Source: Candidatus Woesearchaeota archaeon (GTDB taxonomy: Archaea > Nanobdellota > Nanobdellia > Woesearchaeales > B29-G15). Taken from it: 11,789 nt of DNA. Location: the NCBI GenBank assembly GCA_003650585.1, contig QMQS01000022.1, positions 1 through 11,789 on the forward strand, written 5' to 3'. Under the pieces are notes generated by a model, which was given only the letters and a program-made list of their open reading frames with translations, searched no databases and was not told where the DNA came from. Numbering within the stretch: position 1 is the stretch's first letter; every line of letters starts with the position of its first letter. Below, one piece after another: positions 1 through 6,496 of the stretch. The position numbers and the translations under genes were made by a program.

Positions 1-458
1 GAGTGCTTGAGAAGCTTGAAACAATAGGCGTTAAAGCACTAAAGCTCATCTCTATCTCAGATAAAGATATGGTAATAAAGATGGAATACATAGATGGGAA
101 AAAACTAAGCGAGCATCTAAACAAAACCAACATGGCTGATATTTGCCCAAAGATTGGCACCATAATTGCCAAACTCCACGCCAACAACATTATTCATGGT
201 GACCTCACCACCTCCAACATGCTGCTGCTCAAGGATGAGGTTTACCTTATTGATTTCGGGCTGAGTTTCCATTCAACCAAAATAGAGGACAAAGCAGTGG
301 ACCTGCATCTAATGAAACAGGCACTCAAGAGTAGGCATCATAGCATATGGCAACATTGTTTTGGGCTAATAGCTTCTGAGTACAAGAAGCACTATGAAGA
401 TAGTGAAATGGTTTTGAAAAGATTGGAGAAAGTGGAACAAAGGGGGCGTTACAAGTAG
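1..458 (+). CDS. bud32: Bud32 family KEOPS complex kinase/ATPase, C-terminal part
   Basis: Partial at the 5' end: the frame is open to the window edge and the N-lobe with its ATP-binding lysine is missing. The 151 visible residues hold the C-lobe of an archaeal Bud32/PRPK small kinase. HGDLTTSNM (visible residues 65-73) is the catalytic loop, IDFGLS (83-88) is the metal-binding DFG segment, and the protein ends in the RGRYK-type tail typical of Bud32. Bud32 is a KEOPS subunit; with Kae1 it supports N6-threonylcarbamoyl-adenosine formation on tRNAs that read ANN codons. In many archaea it is fused to Kae1, which cannot be judged here. Its TAG stop abuts the TAG stop of rpoK on the other strand. 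A GTG codon occurs at base 3, but the true start probably lies upstream of the window. Confidence 0.93.
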   Translation, partial: VLEKLETIGVKALKLISISDKDMVIKMEYIDGKKLSEHLNKTNMADICPKIGTIIAKLHANNIIHGDLTTSNMLLLKDEVYLIDFGLSFHSTKIEDKAVDLHLMKQALKSRHHSIWQHCFGLIASEYKKHYEDSEMVLKRLEKVEQRGRYK

Positions 459-686
459 CTAATTCTCCTCATCAAATGGCATTGGTCTCTTGATAGTTAT
501 CGGTAGCACACCCTCCTTAAACTCTAGTTTTGCAATCTCTATGGGGTTGTAGCCAAGTTTCTCCAAATCCTTCTTTGTGAGTTTAATAAGAAACGGAGCA
601 CCCATAGCCAGCTGGAGTGCCCTTGAACCAATCATCCTTGAGATTTCATACTTTGTGTATTCCTCTTCACTTTTTGCCTTTGCCAC
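459..686 (-). CDS. rpoK: DNA-directed RNA polymerase subunit K (RpoK/Rpb6/omega family)
   Basis: Small RNA polymerase subunit that stabilises the largest subunit during core assembly. The family signature is clear: YTKYEISRMIGSRALQLA, then APFLI, then the C-terminal NPIEIAKLEFKEGVLPITIK segment ending in RPMP. I place the start at a GTG at 686 (75 residues), because GGTGG at 692-696 sits 5 bases upstream and the conserved region follows at once. An upstream ATG at 740 would give 93 residues, but the extra 18 only read through the rrp42 coding sequence in another frame and look unconserved. With the GTG start it overlaps the end of rrp42 by 20 bases. It is the last gene of the exosome-proteasome operon. 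The spacing to bud32, which runs toward it, is zero. Confidence 0.93.
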   Translation of the reverse strand: MAKAKSEEEYTKYEISRMIGSRALQLAMGAPFLIKLTKKDLEKLGYNPIEIAKLEFKEGVLPITIKRPMPFDEEN

Positions 687-1482
687 CTTTACCACCACCC
701 TTGAACAGCTTCCTGAGTTCTTTGGCTTGTTTGGTTGCAATATCTATCATCTGGTCAATCTCCTCTAGTGTTAGGGGTGCATCCCCTCCCTTCTGGAGTG
801 CGCAGATTGTGCCATCCTCAAGTGTACCAACAGAAAGGCGGGCATCTATAAACTGCTCCTCTGCTCTAATTGGGTCGAGGAACAAATGCCTCCCAATCTT
901 GTAAACTGTTACAAGCAGGGGCATACTCTCAACGAGCAGCTTCTTACCAGACTTGGTTTTATAGTCAATGGTGCCATCCTTGTTGACCTTTGGGAATTCT
1001 GTGTTTAACAATGCCCCAAGTGCAGCCATGCATGCAGCATCCAGAAGATTTCCATCATCATTAATTGATACAATGTCAATGAAAATAATCCAAGCTGCCT
1101 CACCCTTCTTAATCAAGAGCTTTTTGAAATCCACAGCCTTGCCCTCTCTAAGTGTCCTATCCACAACTCTCGAGATTTCTATTGCCTCTATACCAGGTGG
1201 TCCTGTTTCAAAGTCAGGAGAAGACAACGGCAAAAGCTCTGTGTTAACAGAGAATGAGCCCTCCTCAGGGCGATCCGGGTATGGCTCTTCAATAGCCAAC
1301 TTTGTACCAGCAATTACAATCGTATCTCCAATGGTTACTTTGCATGAGCCCTCTGCTTTTGCCACCACTCCGAGCTCTACTTTAACATCTCTGAATTCCA
1401 ATTTCTTTCTTAGATCATACCTTACGTTACTATCCAGGTTCTTAATCAAGTGTTGCTTAAAAGTTCTATTTGCGTTTGACAT
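667..1482 (-). CDS. rrp42: Exosome complex subunit Rrp42 (RNase PH-like, non-catalytic)
   Basis: Rrp42 pairs with Rrp41 to form the hexameric ring of the archaeal exosome, which degrades or tails RNA 3' ends. It is the RNase PH-fold partner that lacks phosphorolytic residues but helps form the active site. Visible family segments include the N-terminal VRYDLRKKLEFRDVKVELG, the GDTIVIAGTKLAIEEPYPDRPEEG-type strand region (cited in part), SRVVDRTLREGKAVD, and DGNLLDAACMAALGAL. The ATG at 1482 gives 271 residues. It is preferred over the TTG at 1500 or ATG at 1494 because GGTG (1489-1492) lies 6 bases ahead of it. The gene then overlaps rrp41 by 17 bases. The last ten residues, GGGKGGKGKK, form a basic glycine-rich tail whose codons double as the rpoK ribosome binding site. 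Confidence 0.96.
   Translation of the reverse strand: MSNANRTFKQHLIKNLDSNVRYDLRKKLEFRDVKVELGVVAKAEGSCKVTIGDTIVIAGTKLAIEEPYPDRPEEGSFSVNTELLPLSSPDFETGPPGIEAIEISRVVDRTLREGKAVDFKKLLIKKGEAAWIIFIDIVSINDDGNLLDAACMAALGALLNTEFPKVNKDGTIDYKTKSGKKLLVESMPLLVTVYKIGRHLFLDPIRAEEQFIDARLSVGTLEDGTICALQKGGDAPLTLEEIDQMIDIATKQAKELRKLFKGGGKGGKGKK
691..696 (-). promoter_or_regulatory. Ribosome binding site for rpoK inside the rrp42 tail
   Basis: GGTGGT at 696-691, 5 bases before the GTG at 686. It decides between the GTG start and the ATG at 740. The same bases encode part of the Gly/Lys-rich C-terminus of Rrp42. Confidence 0.6.
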
Positions 1483-2191
1483 CTCTCCCACCATTAGCAA
1501 ATTTGGCTCTTAGTGCCTCCTTCTGAATATTGTAAATCTTTTGGATTGCTTTCTCACCGAGTTTAATCGCATCCATAATCTCCTTTTTTGTTATCTGCCC
1601 ATCCATCTGTAGGAGTGTAATCTCTCTGGTTCTTGGGAGTATAGCAATTGGCATGTCTGCCACTGGCTCATCTTCGTATGCTTCCTCTTCATAGTCCAAG
1701 TCCACAAGCAACCTCTTGCCAACCTTACCAACAGAAACTGCTACCACCAGGTCCTTCATTGGTATCCCTGCATCAGCGAGCGCCATAGAGGCAGCACATA
1801 TCCCAGCACACCTACTCCCAGCGTCTGTCTGAGTCAGCTCGATGAACACGTCCACAACTGTGTTTGGGAATTCTTCCAGGTTGATTACTGGTTGGAACGC
1901 TTTCTCTGTTACCAGGGATATCTCCTTAGAGCGTCTGCTGGGTCCTGGTCTCACCCTGTCGCCCATCCCAGAGAAAGGGAGCATATTATAGTAGCATCTG
2001 ATACGCCCCTTGGATGGGTCTTTCAAAAAACTGGGGTAAAGCTGCCTTGGTCCATACACCGCAGCATACGCTTCAGTGTCACCTTGTCTGTAATAAGCAG
2101 AACCATCAGCATTCTTTATAACCCCTACCTTTGCGACAATCTCTCTTGTCTCATCGAATTTTCTACCATTGTGTCTCTTTGTGTAAGCCAT
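1466..2191 (-). CDS. rrp41: Exosome complex exonuclease subunit Rrp41 (catalytic)
   Basis: Catalytic RNase PH-like subunit of the archaeal exosome, which phosphorolyses RNA 3' to 5' and can add tails when ADP is high. At 241 residues it has normal length. RPGPSRRSKEI starts at residue 81, the phosphate-binding GSR is at 125-127 in TQTDAGSRCAGI, and the acidic active-site region runs from DLDYEEE (164-170) to ADMPIA (178-183). Asp179 falls where I recall the catalytic aspartate of characterised Rrp41 proteins. The active site therefore looks intact. Start ATG is preceded by GGTGA with a 7-base spacer, and that GGTGA overlaps the TAG stop of rrp4, 11 bases upstream. Its end overlaps the start of rrp42. 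Co-expression of the two ring subunits is expected. Confidence 0.97.
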   Translation of the reverse strand: MAYTKRHNGRKFDETREIVAKVGVIKNADGSAYYRQGDTEAYAAVYGPRQLYPSFLKDPSKGRIRCYYNMLPFSGMGDRVRPGPSRRSKEISLVTEKAFQPVINLEEFPNTVVDVFIELTQTDAGSRCAGICAASMALADAGIPMKDLVVAVSVGKVGKRLLVDLDYEEEAYEDEPVADMPIAILPRTREITLLQMDGQITKKEIMDAIKLGEKAIQKIYNIQKEALRAKFANGGRDVKRK

Positions 2192-2202
2192 TTTTACTTC
2201 AC

Positions 2203-2895
2203 CTAGATCGCCTTTAGCCCCTCATCTATAAACTTTTCAATCTCTTCAGTCAAGCCACTAAGGTGCGACTCTCTCTCTATCTTTAGGATTGCATTGACAG
2301 CTAGAATCTCACCCTTTGGGTCACCATTCAACCAAATCAGGCCGTTTTGACCCACAAGAATCTGACAGTCTGTTTTCTCTTTAATCAGATTAATCATGGA
2401 TGCTTTCTTTCCAATTACCCTTGGCACTTTGGTGGGATTAATCTTGATTAGCCGCCCACCTTCAAGTTTCTTGAGCATCGGTCCACGCATCGATAAGTCA
2501 ATGAGGTTCTGGGATGTTACCCTTGTTATCCTCGCAATCACATAGTCACCAATGTTAAAATATCTCGAAAGGTCTGCATCCTTGGGAATAAAATCTGCGG
2601 TAGCATCCCTGAGTGTAATCATAGCAGGATAAGCACAGTTTATGTCCACCACCCAGCCCTTAGATACTATGTCTGTCACACGCCCTATAACCAAGTCGTC
2701 TCTTTTCGGCTTATACTTGCCGGCAAGTGGAATCAACTTAATGAGCCTACCCTTTAGATTAACCAAACCAAGTATGTTGGCCACTATCTGGTTTTTATCC
2801 CTAAAAGTACCATCACCTGGGAGGTAGTCCATCCCTTCTGCTAAAACCTCCCCTGGTACAACAATTTGCTTTTGTTGAACTAGTAGTTTACCCAT
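2203..2895 (-). CDS. rrp4: Exosome RNA-binding cap subunit Rrp4
   Basis: Cap protein that sits on the Rrp41/Rrp42 ring and captures RNA. The 230 residues show the usual order: an N-terminal domain with VVPGEVLAEGMDYLPGDGT (residues 12-30), an S1 domain from about residue 67 to 137 (VIGRVTDIVSKGWVVDIN and later GDYVIARITRV), and a KH domain from about 150 to 215 with VPRVIGKKASMINLIKEKT. The KH loop reads G-K-K-A (162-165), where the family usually has G-x-x-G; see findings. Start ATG 2895 is preceded by GAGGTTG. The SBDS stop lies 13 bases upstream, so the genes are translationally close. Normal length and otherwise typical sequence suggest a functional cap subunit. Confidence 0.96.
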   Translation of the reverse strand: MGKLLVQQKQIVVPGEVLAEGMDYLPGDGTFRDKNQIVANILGLVNLKGRLIKLIPLAGKYKPKRDDLVIGRVTDIVSKGWVVDINCAYPAMITLRDATADFIPKDADLSRYFNIGDYVIARITRVTSQNLIDLSMRGPMLKKLEGGRLIKINPTKVPRVIGKKASMINLIKEKTDCQILVGQNGLIWLNGDPKGEILAVNAILKIERESHLSGLTEEIEKFIDEGLKAI

Positions 2896-2908
2896 CTTTC
2901 AACAACCT

Positions 2909-3631
2909 CTATTCTTTTTTAATAACCTTAATGTCCACACTACCGTGGGTTAGACTGTTTAGCCGGTCAAACAACTCGTTTTGCATTCCAGCAGGCAACC
3001 TCAATCTGGCTCTTAAAGAACCATCATTTAGCCACTGTGTTTCCTCCAGGTTGCCATATGACTTGAGAATCGAGTAGGATTGGGGTGCATATTTTGGCTC
3101 AACTATAACTTCAATAACCCTCACCTCATACCTGATAGGGATAATGCTCTGAATAGCTTTGAGCACTGTTTGGACTTGGTCCTCTGGTTTTTTGAATTCA
3201 TCAACACGGACCTTTGCCTCTTCCAATGCTGCCTCAAGTCGCTCTATTGTGTGAGGTGTGTTTGTTTGGGGATTGATTGAGTTCCTATGGATTATGTCGA
3301 GTATGCGCCTACGCTTTTGCTCACGCAACTTCCTTCTAAATTCTGCTGATAACTGTACCTCACCCTCTTTCACTATCTTCTCTGCAACTAACAGAACATC
3401 ATCAGTGCCAAAAACCTGTTTGAGTAGGTGCTCGGATGCCAAGTTACCCTTTTGAGCGTCAGAGAAAATATATTCGCTCTTAAGCACATCCCTAATTTCC
3501 ACAGCTTTCCCTTCTCTGAACTCCATTGCTAGGTCTGGGTCAACAACAACCTCAAACTTGTTGCTACCTGAGCGATAGATGGCAAGATTGATACTTAGCC
3601 TGGAGGTATCTATGTAACCTGGTCTGCTCAT
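2909..3631 (-). CDS. sdo1: Ribosome maturation protein SBDS/Sdo1 homologue
   Basis: Archaeal homologue of the Shwachman-Bodian-Diamond protein. The eukaryotic form works with the EF2-like GTPase Efl1 to release eIF6 from the large subunit; the archaeal role is presumed similar. The 240 residues fit the three-domain fold: an N-terminal domain of about 90 residues with FREGKAVEIRDVLKSEYIFSD, a helical middle with LREQKRRRILDIIHRNSINP, and a C-terminal ferredoxin-like domain starting near IPIRYEVRVIEVIVEP. The start overlaps the psmA stop as ATGA. No strong SD is visible, so translation is probably coupled to psmA. Placement between the proteasome and exosome genes is standard for archaea. Confidence 0.96.
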   Translation of the reverse strand: MSRPGYIDTSRLSINLAIYRSGSNKFEVVVDPDLAMEFREGKAVEIRDVLKSEYIFSDAQKGNLASEHLLKQVFGTDDVLLVAEKIVKEGEVQLSAEFRRKLREQKRRRILDIIHRNSINPQTNTPHTIERLEAALEEAKVRVDEFKKPEDQVQTVLKAIQSIIPIRYEVRVIEVIVEPKYAPQSYSILKSYGNLEETQWLNDGSLRARLRLPAGMQNELFDRLNSLTHGSVDIKVIKKE

Positions 3632-4362
3632 TTTTTCAGGATCTTGCTTACGGTTTTCTTTATCTCTTCAGGTGAGAATTTCTTGAATTTCTGTTCTTTC
3701 ACGCTGATATATGCCCCATCAATCCTTTTTAGGTCCCACTCTGTTGTCTCAAAGAGTTTAGCTAGTGCCTTTAACCCGAGCTCAAAACCCTCTCTTAGTG
3801 TTAGGCTTGGCTTGTAATGCTTGTGGAGAAAGTCTTCAATGATTGTTTCACCTTCGCCAATAACAGAGGCCTTGTACTCAAAGTATATGCCTGTGGGGTC
3901 AGTCTCATAAAGCACAGGTTTATCACTGTCAACTCCACCAATCAGAAGGGAAACGCCAAATGGTCTCAAACCCCCAGATTGAGTGAATACCTGCTTGATG
4001 TCTGCAATCCTTTTTACTATGGAGAGTATGTCTATCTTTGAGTCGTAAGTTATGCGATGTTGCTGTGCCTTTACCCTCGCCTCTTCTATTAGCACCCTTG
4101 CGTCTGATATAATACCTGAGGCAGTGGCGCCTATGTGCTCATCTATCTCAAATATCTTTTCAACCGACTCGGGTACAACGAGGGTGTCCACGATACGCTT
4201 GTCAGCAATGAAAACAACCCCCTCCTTTGTGACAATCCCAATGGCAGTTGAACCTTGTCTAACTGTCTTCTTAGCATACTCCACCTGAAGGAGTCGCCCA
4301 TCTGGGCTGAACATTGTTATTGCCCTATCATACCCCATTGCTTGATGCATGTCCTCTTTCAT
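3628..4362 (-). CDS. psmA: Proteasome alpha subunit
   Basis: Forms the outer, gate-bearing rings of the archaeal 20S proteasome; the catalytic beta subunit is not in this window. The N-terminal alpha signature is perfect: GYDRAITMFSPDGRLLQVEYA (residues 10-30, cited in full over 21 positions only by name here) followed by RQGSTAIGI. Later conserved parts include EKIFEIDEHIGATASGI, SDARVLIEEAR and QSGGLRPFGVSLLIGG. Length 244 is normal. Start ATG 4362 overlaps the rnp2 stop as ATGA and is preceded by a strong GGTGAGG with a 4-base spacer, which makes it better supported than the internal ATGs at 4350 and 4338. Second gene of the operon. Confidence 0.97.
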   Translation of the reverse strand: MKEDMHQAMGYDRAITMFSPDGRLLQVEYAKKTVRQGSTAIGIVTKEGVVFIADKRIVDTLVVPESVEKIFEIDEHIGATASGIISDARVLIEEARVKAQQHRITYDSKIDILSIVKRIADIKQVFTQSGGLRPFGVSLLIGGVDSDKPVLYETDPTGIYFEYKASVIGEGETIIEDFLHKHYKPSLTLREGFELGLKALAKLFETTEWDLKRIDGAYISVKEQKFKKFSPEEIKKTVSKILKK

Positions 4363-4712
4363 GATGCCTCACCATAAACCTTTTGTTTTGTTTTCTTTAC
4401 GGTTCCAGACACAACGATTGTTCTGAACATAACATCCTTGCTACCAATTTTGTTGATTAGCACCATGGCAGCTTTTACATCATTTACATACTTTGTGCTT
4501 ACTCTAACGATTCCCACTTTGGTTGTGATTGTCTCCCTTAAAACAAAAACACCCGCTTTGGCTAGTCCGAGTTCACCGAGATATGACCTAAAACCCTGGT
4601 TTAATGCTGCTACTATCTCTTGTTTGCTTAGTGGTTGGTCGCTTGATACCTCAAACCCAATGTAGCGCTTTTTCTCCTTGAGTGTTGGTAACAATGGTTT
4701 CATTCTTAACAT
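4359..4712 (-). CDS. rnp2: RNase P protein component 2 (Pop5 family)
   Basis: Pop5/Rnp2 is one of the archaeal RNase P proteins that assist the catalytic RNA in removing tRNA 5' leaders. The 117-residue product matches the family in length and pattern: RYIGFEVSSDQPLSKQEIV, a glycine-containing helix NQGFRSYLGELGLAKAG, then IVRVSTKYVNDVKAAMVLI and a final strand VMFRTIVVSGTVKKTK. First gene of the exosome-proteasome operon. ATG 4712 and ATG 4703 are both possible starts. The only SD-like element, GAGGTG, lies about 15 bases before ATG 4712, which is far. A BRE/TATA centred near 4780 predicts a leader of about 40 bases that contains a possible 15-codon ORF (separate entry). Confidence 0.93.
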   Translation of the reverse strand: MLRMKPLLPTLKEKKRYIGFEVSSDQPLSKQEIVAALNQGFRSYLGELGLAKAGVFVLRETITTKVGIVRVSTKYVNDVKAAMVLINKIGSKDVMFRTIVVSGTVKKTKQKVYGEAS

Positions 4713-4753
4713 CCAAGAAGCAAGTCACACCTCGGCTTCTTCTCCTCTCTCAC
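4706..4753 (-). CDS. Possible leaderless leader peptide upstream of rnp2
   Basis: A GTG at 4753 lies about 27 bases downstream of the centre of the operon TATA box, where transcription should begin. It opens a 15-codon frame, MREEKKPRCDLLLGC, that ends with TAA at 4706-4708, six bases inside the rnp2 start region (ATG 4712). If translated from a leaderless mRNA, the terminating ribosome would sit on the rnp2 start codon and could re-initiate there. This would explain why rnp2 has only a distant SD. There is no conservation evidence, and a frame this short can occur by chance. Confidence 0.25.
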   Translation of the reverse strand: MREEKKPRCDLLLGC

Positions 4754-4776
4754 TTCCCAAAAGAAATTTCCTATAG

Positions 4777-4789
4777 TATTTAAAGGTTT
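4777..4789 (-). promoter_or_regulatory. BRE/TATA promoter of the exosome-proteasome operon
   Basis: On the minus strand AAACC followed directly by TTTAAATA (4784-4777) is a good archaeal BRE plus TATA box. It predicts a transcription start near 4754, giving rnp2 a leader of about 40 bases. The gap between the PHP gene and rnp2 (4713-4813) holds this element and nothing else recognised. Confidence 0.65.
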
Positions 4790-4813
4790 TGATATAATAC
4801 CGAGTGACACACA

Positions 4814-5686
4814 CTACTCTCTAAAAAAACCAACATTCCTTAACTTACCTTCCAACAAAAGCAATCCGTTTGTTAAAACAACTACAGCTGGACTAACATA
4901 GCGCTCTTCAGATGGCTCAAACTCACCCCTTGCTATTGACTCGTTAATGTACTCTATTGTCAGCCCGCTGTTAGGCACATCCAGATACACACCAACCGTG
5001 AACTCAGAGTATTGCTTGGGATGGGAATCTGAGCAGAACACACCTGGCTTTCCCAAGTCCCTTGCTATGCTTTTAGCCATATCATTAACTCTCTTGCTCA
5101 ATGTAAATTGGGCATTGAAAACCTCGATTGCGTCCACCTTTTCGCATAACTGCTCGAACGCCCTCACTGTAGCTCCATCTGCATTCTCTATGCTCCAAGG
5201 CCCATTGAGTTCCCCGAACCAATAGTGCTTGCTAATCCAAAATGGATGGTTCAGAATTGCCAGCCCACCATAGCTGTGAATTGCTTCGACTGCCTCTAAA
5301 GGGTTGGTGTACTTAGGTAAGATCTCTGGGCATCCCACAGCTAAGATGTGATACATTCCAGCAATGACTTCTTGGGTGTTTACAGCATAACCCACCCTCT
5401 CTCCGCTGGTTGAGTCATGTGTAATTCTTGCCAACCCTGGCTCTAATACCTCTATGCATAAGTCCTTCCTTTTATTTTGCTCTATTGTATCACACAAAGC
5501 TGAGATTGCCTCTTCAAACCCCATCACTCTTGCATGGACTGGGTGGTGTGAGAACCCAATGATACCATGGGTGCATATCTCCACAAGGTAATCAATGCTT
5601 ACGGCTTTGTCAGGGTGGTTGTGCAAGTCCGTAACCAGCAAGCCACCCTTGTGTCTTGGCACCCTCCTTCCATGTAAACCCCTCAT
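4814..5686 (-). CDS. PHP-domain metal-dependent phosphoesterase
   Basis: A PHP-superfamily hydrolase of 290 residues, somewhat long for a stand-alone archaeal PHP protein. Metal-ligand motifs appear in order: DLHNH (residues 20-24), an acidic segment IEVLEP (78-83), NHPFW (146-150), IEVFNAQ (187-193) and SDSH (219-222). The usual second motif of the TDH type is replaced by SHHPVH (46-51). Known PHP enzymes cleave phosphomonoesters or nucleic acids; the substrate here is unknown. The ATG start has no SD, but a TATA-like element is centred 25-26 bases upstream, so the mRNA is probably leaderless. The first 18 residues are basic and precede the conserved fold. The gene lies between the Dph2-like gene (45 bases upstream) and the superoperon promoter and is probably its own transcript. 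Confidence 0.85.
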   Translation of the reverse strand: MRGLHGRRVPRHKGGLLVTDLHNHPDKAVSIDYLVEICTHGIIGFSHHPVHARVMGFEEAISALCDTIEQNKRKDLCIEVLEPGLARITHDSTSGERVGYAVNTQEVIAGMYHILAVGCPEILPKYTNPLEAVEAIHSYGGLAILNHPFWISKHYWFGELNGPWSIENADGATVRAFEQLCEKVDAIEVFNAQFTLSKRVNDMAKSIARDLGKPGVFCSDSHPKQYSEFTVGVYLDVPNSGLTIEYINESIARGEFEPSEERYVSPAVVVLTNGLLLLEGKLRNVGFFRE

Positions 5687-5706
5687 ACTTCTAAGGAGAA
5701 ATATGA

Positions 5707-5720
5707 CAAATAAAAACCTT
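5707..5720 (-). promoter_or_regulatory. TATA-like promoter of the PHP gene
   Basis: Minus strand reads AAAAGGTTTTTATTTG, a BRE-like purine run followed by a TATA-like T-rich element centred near 5711. The start codon at 5686 is about 25 bases downstream, which suits a leaderless transcript. Confidence 0.5.
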
Positions 5721-5729
5721 TTGGTTTTT
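5712..5729. repeat. Inverted repeat between Dph2-like and PHP genes
   Basis: AAAAACC-TTTT-GGTTTTT on the + strand forms a 7-base-pair stem with a 4-base loop, starting 3 bases after the Dph2-like stop. In the minus-strand RNA it is followed by T-rich sequence, so it may help end the Dph2-like transcript. It overlaps the PHP promoter element. Confidence 0.35.
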
Positions 5730-5731
5730 AA

Positions 5732-6415
5732 CTACCTATAAGTACTAATCTTATTATGTAAGCTCTTAAGGTCAGATATATTTAAGACAGGTTTGCCATG
5801 CTCAAATGAGTCATCCAAACCGATTCTTGGGCAAGCGGTGTTTACAAAAACCTCAACAAAGGGAAAGTTCTCCAATTCTCCTAAGCTAATGTTATCAAAA
5901 ACAAGATAGTAAAACCTCTTTTCAGGGAAAATGCTCTCCAGCTTGTCGAAATCATTCCACACTTGCCCGGGCTTTGTTGATATTAACACGCCCACACTCT
6001 TTGCACTGAGGAACCTTGTATAGGCGGCTTTGATTCTTTTTCTATAATGCACCACCTCGCCCTCACCCACTCTCCTGAACTCATGTGTGTATGGATTGAA
6101 AACAAACACGTCGCCCTTGAACTGCATCTTAATGTTGATTGGGTGGAACATTCCATCCCCCACAAAAAGCACACCCTCAAAATTAGCCAAGCCAAGTTTG
6201 GAGCAGCCAAGTATCTGCCCTCTGTAGAAACCATTATCTGTTTCAAGGAGCTCCACTTTTCTTCCTGTGGCTTCTATGCTGGATTTTATCCCTGGCAAGC
6301 TATCAATGTATTGTAGGGTTGCACATATGCCAACACACTTTGGCAGTTTTTGGATTTGTGCTTTGCTGAGCTTTGCTTCGGATTTGTACCTACACTCAAT
6401 AAATTCTACCTCCAT
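5732..6415 (-). CDS. Short Dph2-like protein lacking the first domain
   Basis: Related to archaeal Dph2, the noncanonical [4Fe-4S] radical-SAM enzyme that starts diphthamide synthesis on EF2. Recognisable pieces are ICATLQYID, GQILGC (Cys71), VLFVGDGMFHP, FNPYTHEF, ISTKPGQ and VNTACPRIGLDD (Cys195). Compared from memory with Pyrococcus Dph2 (about 340 residues, cluster ligands Cys59, Cys163, Cys287), the second and third ligands match Cys71 and Cys195. Roughly the first 80-90 residues, with the first ligand, are absent. ATG 6415 gives 227 residues. A TTG at 6457 would add 14, but a TATA-like element centred 27 bases before 6415 favours the ATG as a leaderless start. An in-frame TAA at 6470-6472 and the divergent permease leave no room for a missing domain upstream. 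Either another protein supplies the ligand or the function has changed. Confidence 0.82.
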   Translation of the reverse strand: MEVEFIECRYKSEAKLSKAQIQKLPKCVGICATLQYIDSLPGIKSSIEATGRKVELLETDNGFYRGQILGCSKLGLANFEGVLFVGDGMFHPINIKMQFKGDVFVFNPYTHEFRRVGEGEVVHYRKRIKAAYTRFLSAKSVGVLISTKPGQVWNDFDKLESIFPEKRFYYLVFDNISLGELENFPFVEVFVNTACPRIGLDDSFEHGKPVLNISDLKSLHNKISTYR

Positions 6416-6436
6416 AGTTAATGGGTTTGGTTTACC

Positions 6437-6447
6437 AAAATAAATAC
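6437..6447 (-). promoter_or_regulatory. TATA-like promoter of the Dph2-like gene
   Basis: Minus strand GTATTTATTTT, centred near 6442 and 27 bases before ATG 6415. No SD is present, so a leaderless transcript is likely. It lies about 30 bases from the divergent permease promoter. Confidence 0.55.
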
Positions 6448-6465
6448 TTTTGCCCAAACCAGAAA

Positions 6466-6475
6466 CTTTTTATAT
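6466..6475 (+). promoter_or_regulatory. TATA-like promoter of the permease-methyltransferase gene
   Basis: GAAAC followed by TTTTTATATA just before base 6476. Centred near 6471, it predicts a transcript start at about 6497, exactly an in-frame ATG. This argues that the ATG at 6476 lies within the promoter and is not used. Confidence 0.55.
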
Positions 6476-6496
6476 ATGGCTAAGAAAAACAGGGGC

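Noticed and set aside
459..740. 93-residue version of RpoK starting at ATG 740
   Set aside because: The extra 18 residues only read rrp42 coding sequence in another frame, and a GTG at 686 with a well-spaced GGTGG directly precedes the conserved region.
968..1513. 181-codon open frame on + opposite rrp42
   Set aside because: It is antisense to a clearly conserved exosome gene and its translation shows no recognisable domain.
5983..6316. Open frames of 87-89 codons on both strands within the Dph2-like gene
   Set aside because: They are shadows of a gene with conserved Dph2 motifs; neither has a promoter or SD.
6476..6496. Permease start at ATG 6476
   Set aside because: This ATG is part of the TATATATG promoter element; ATG 6497 is at the expected leaderless distance.
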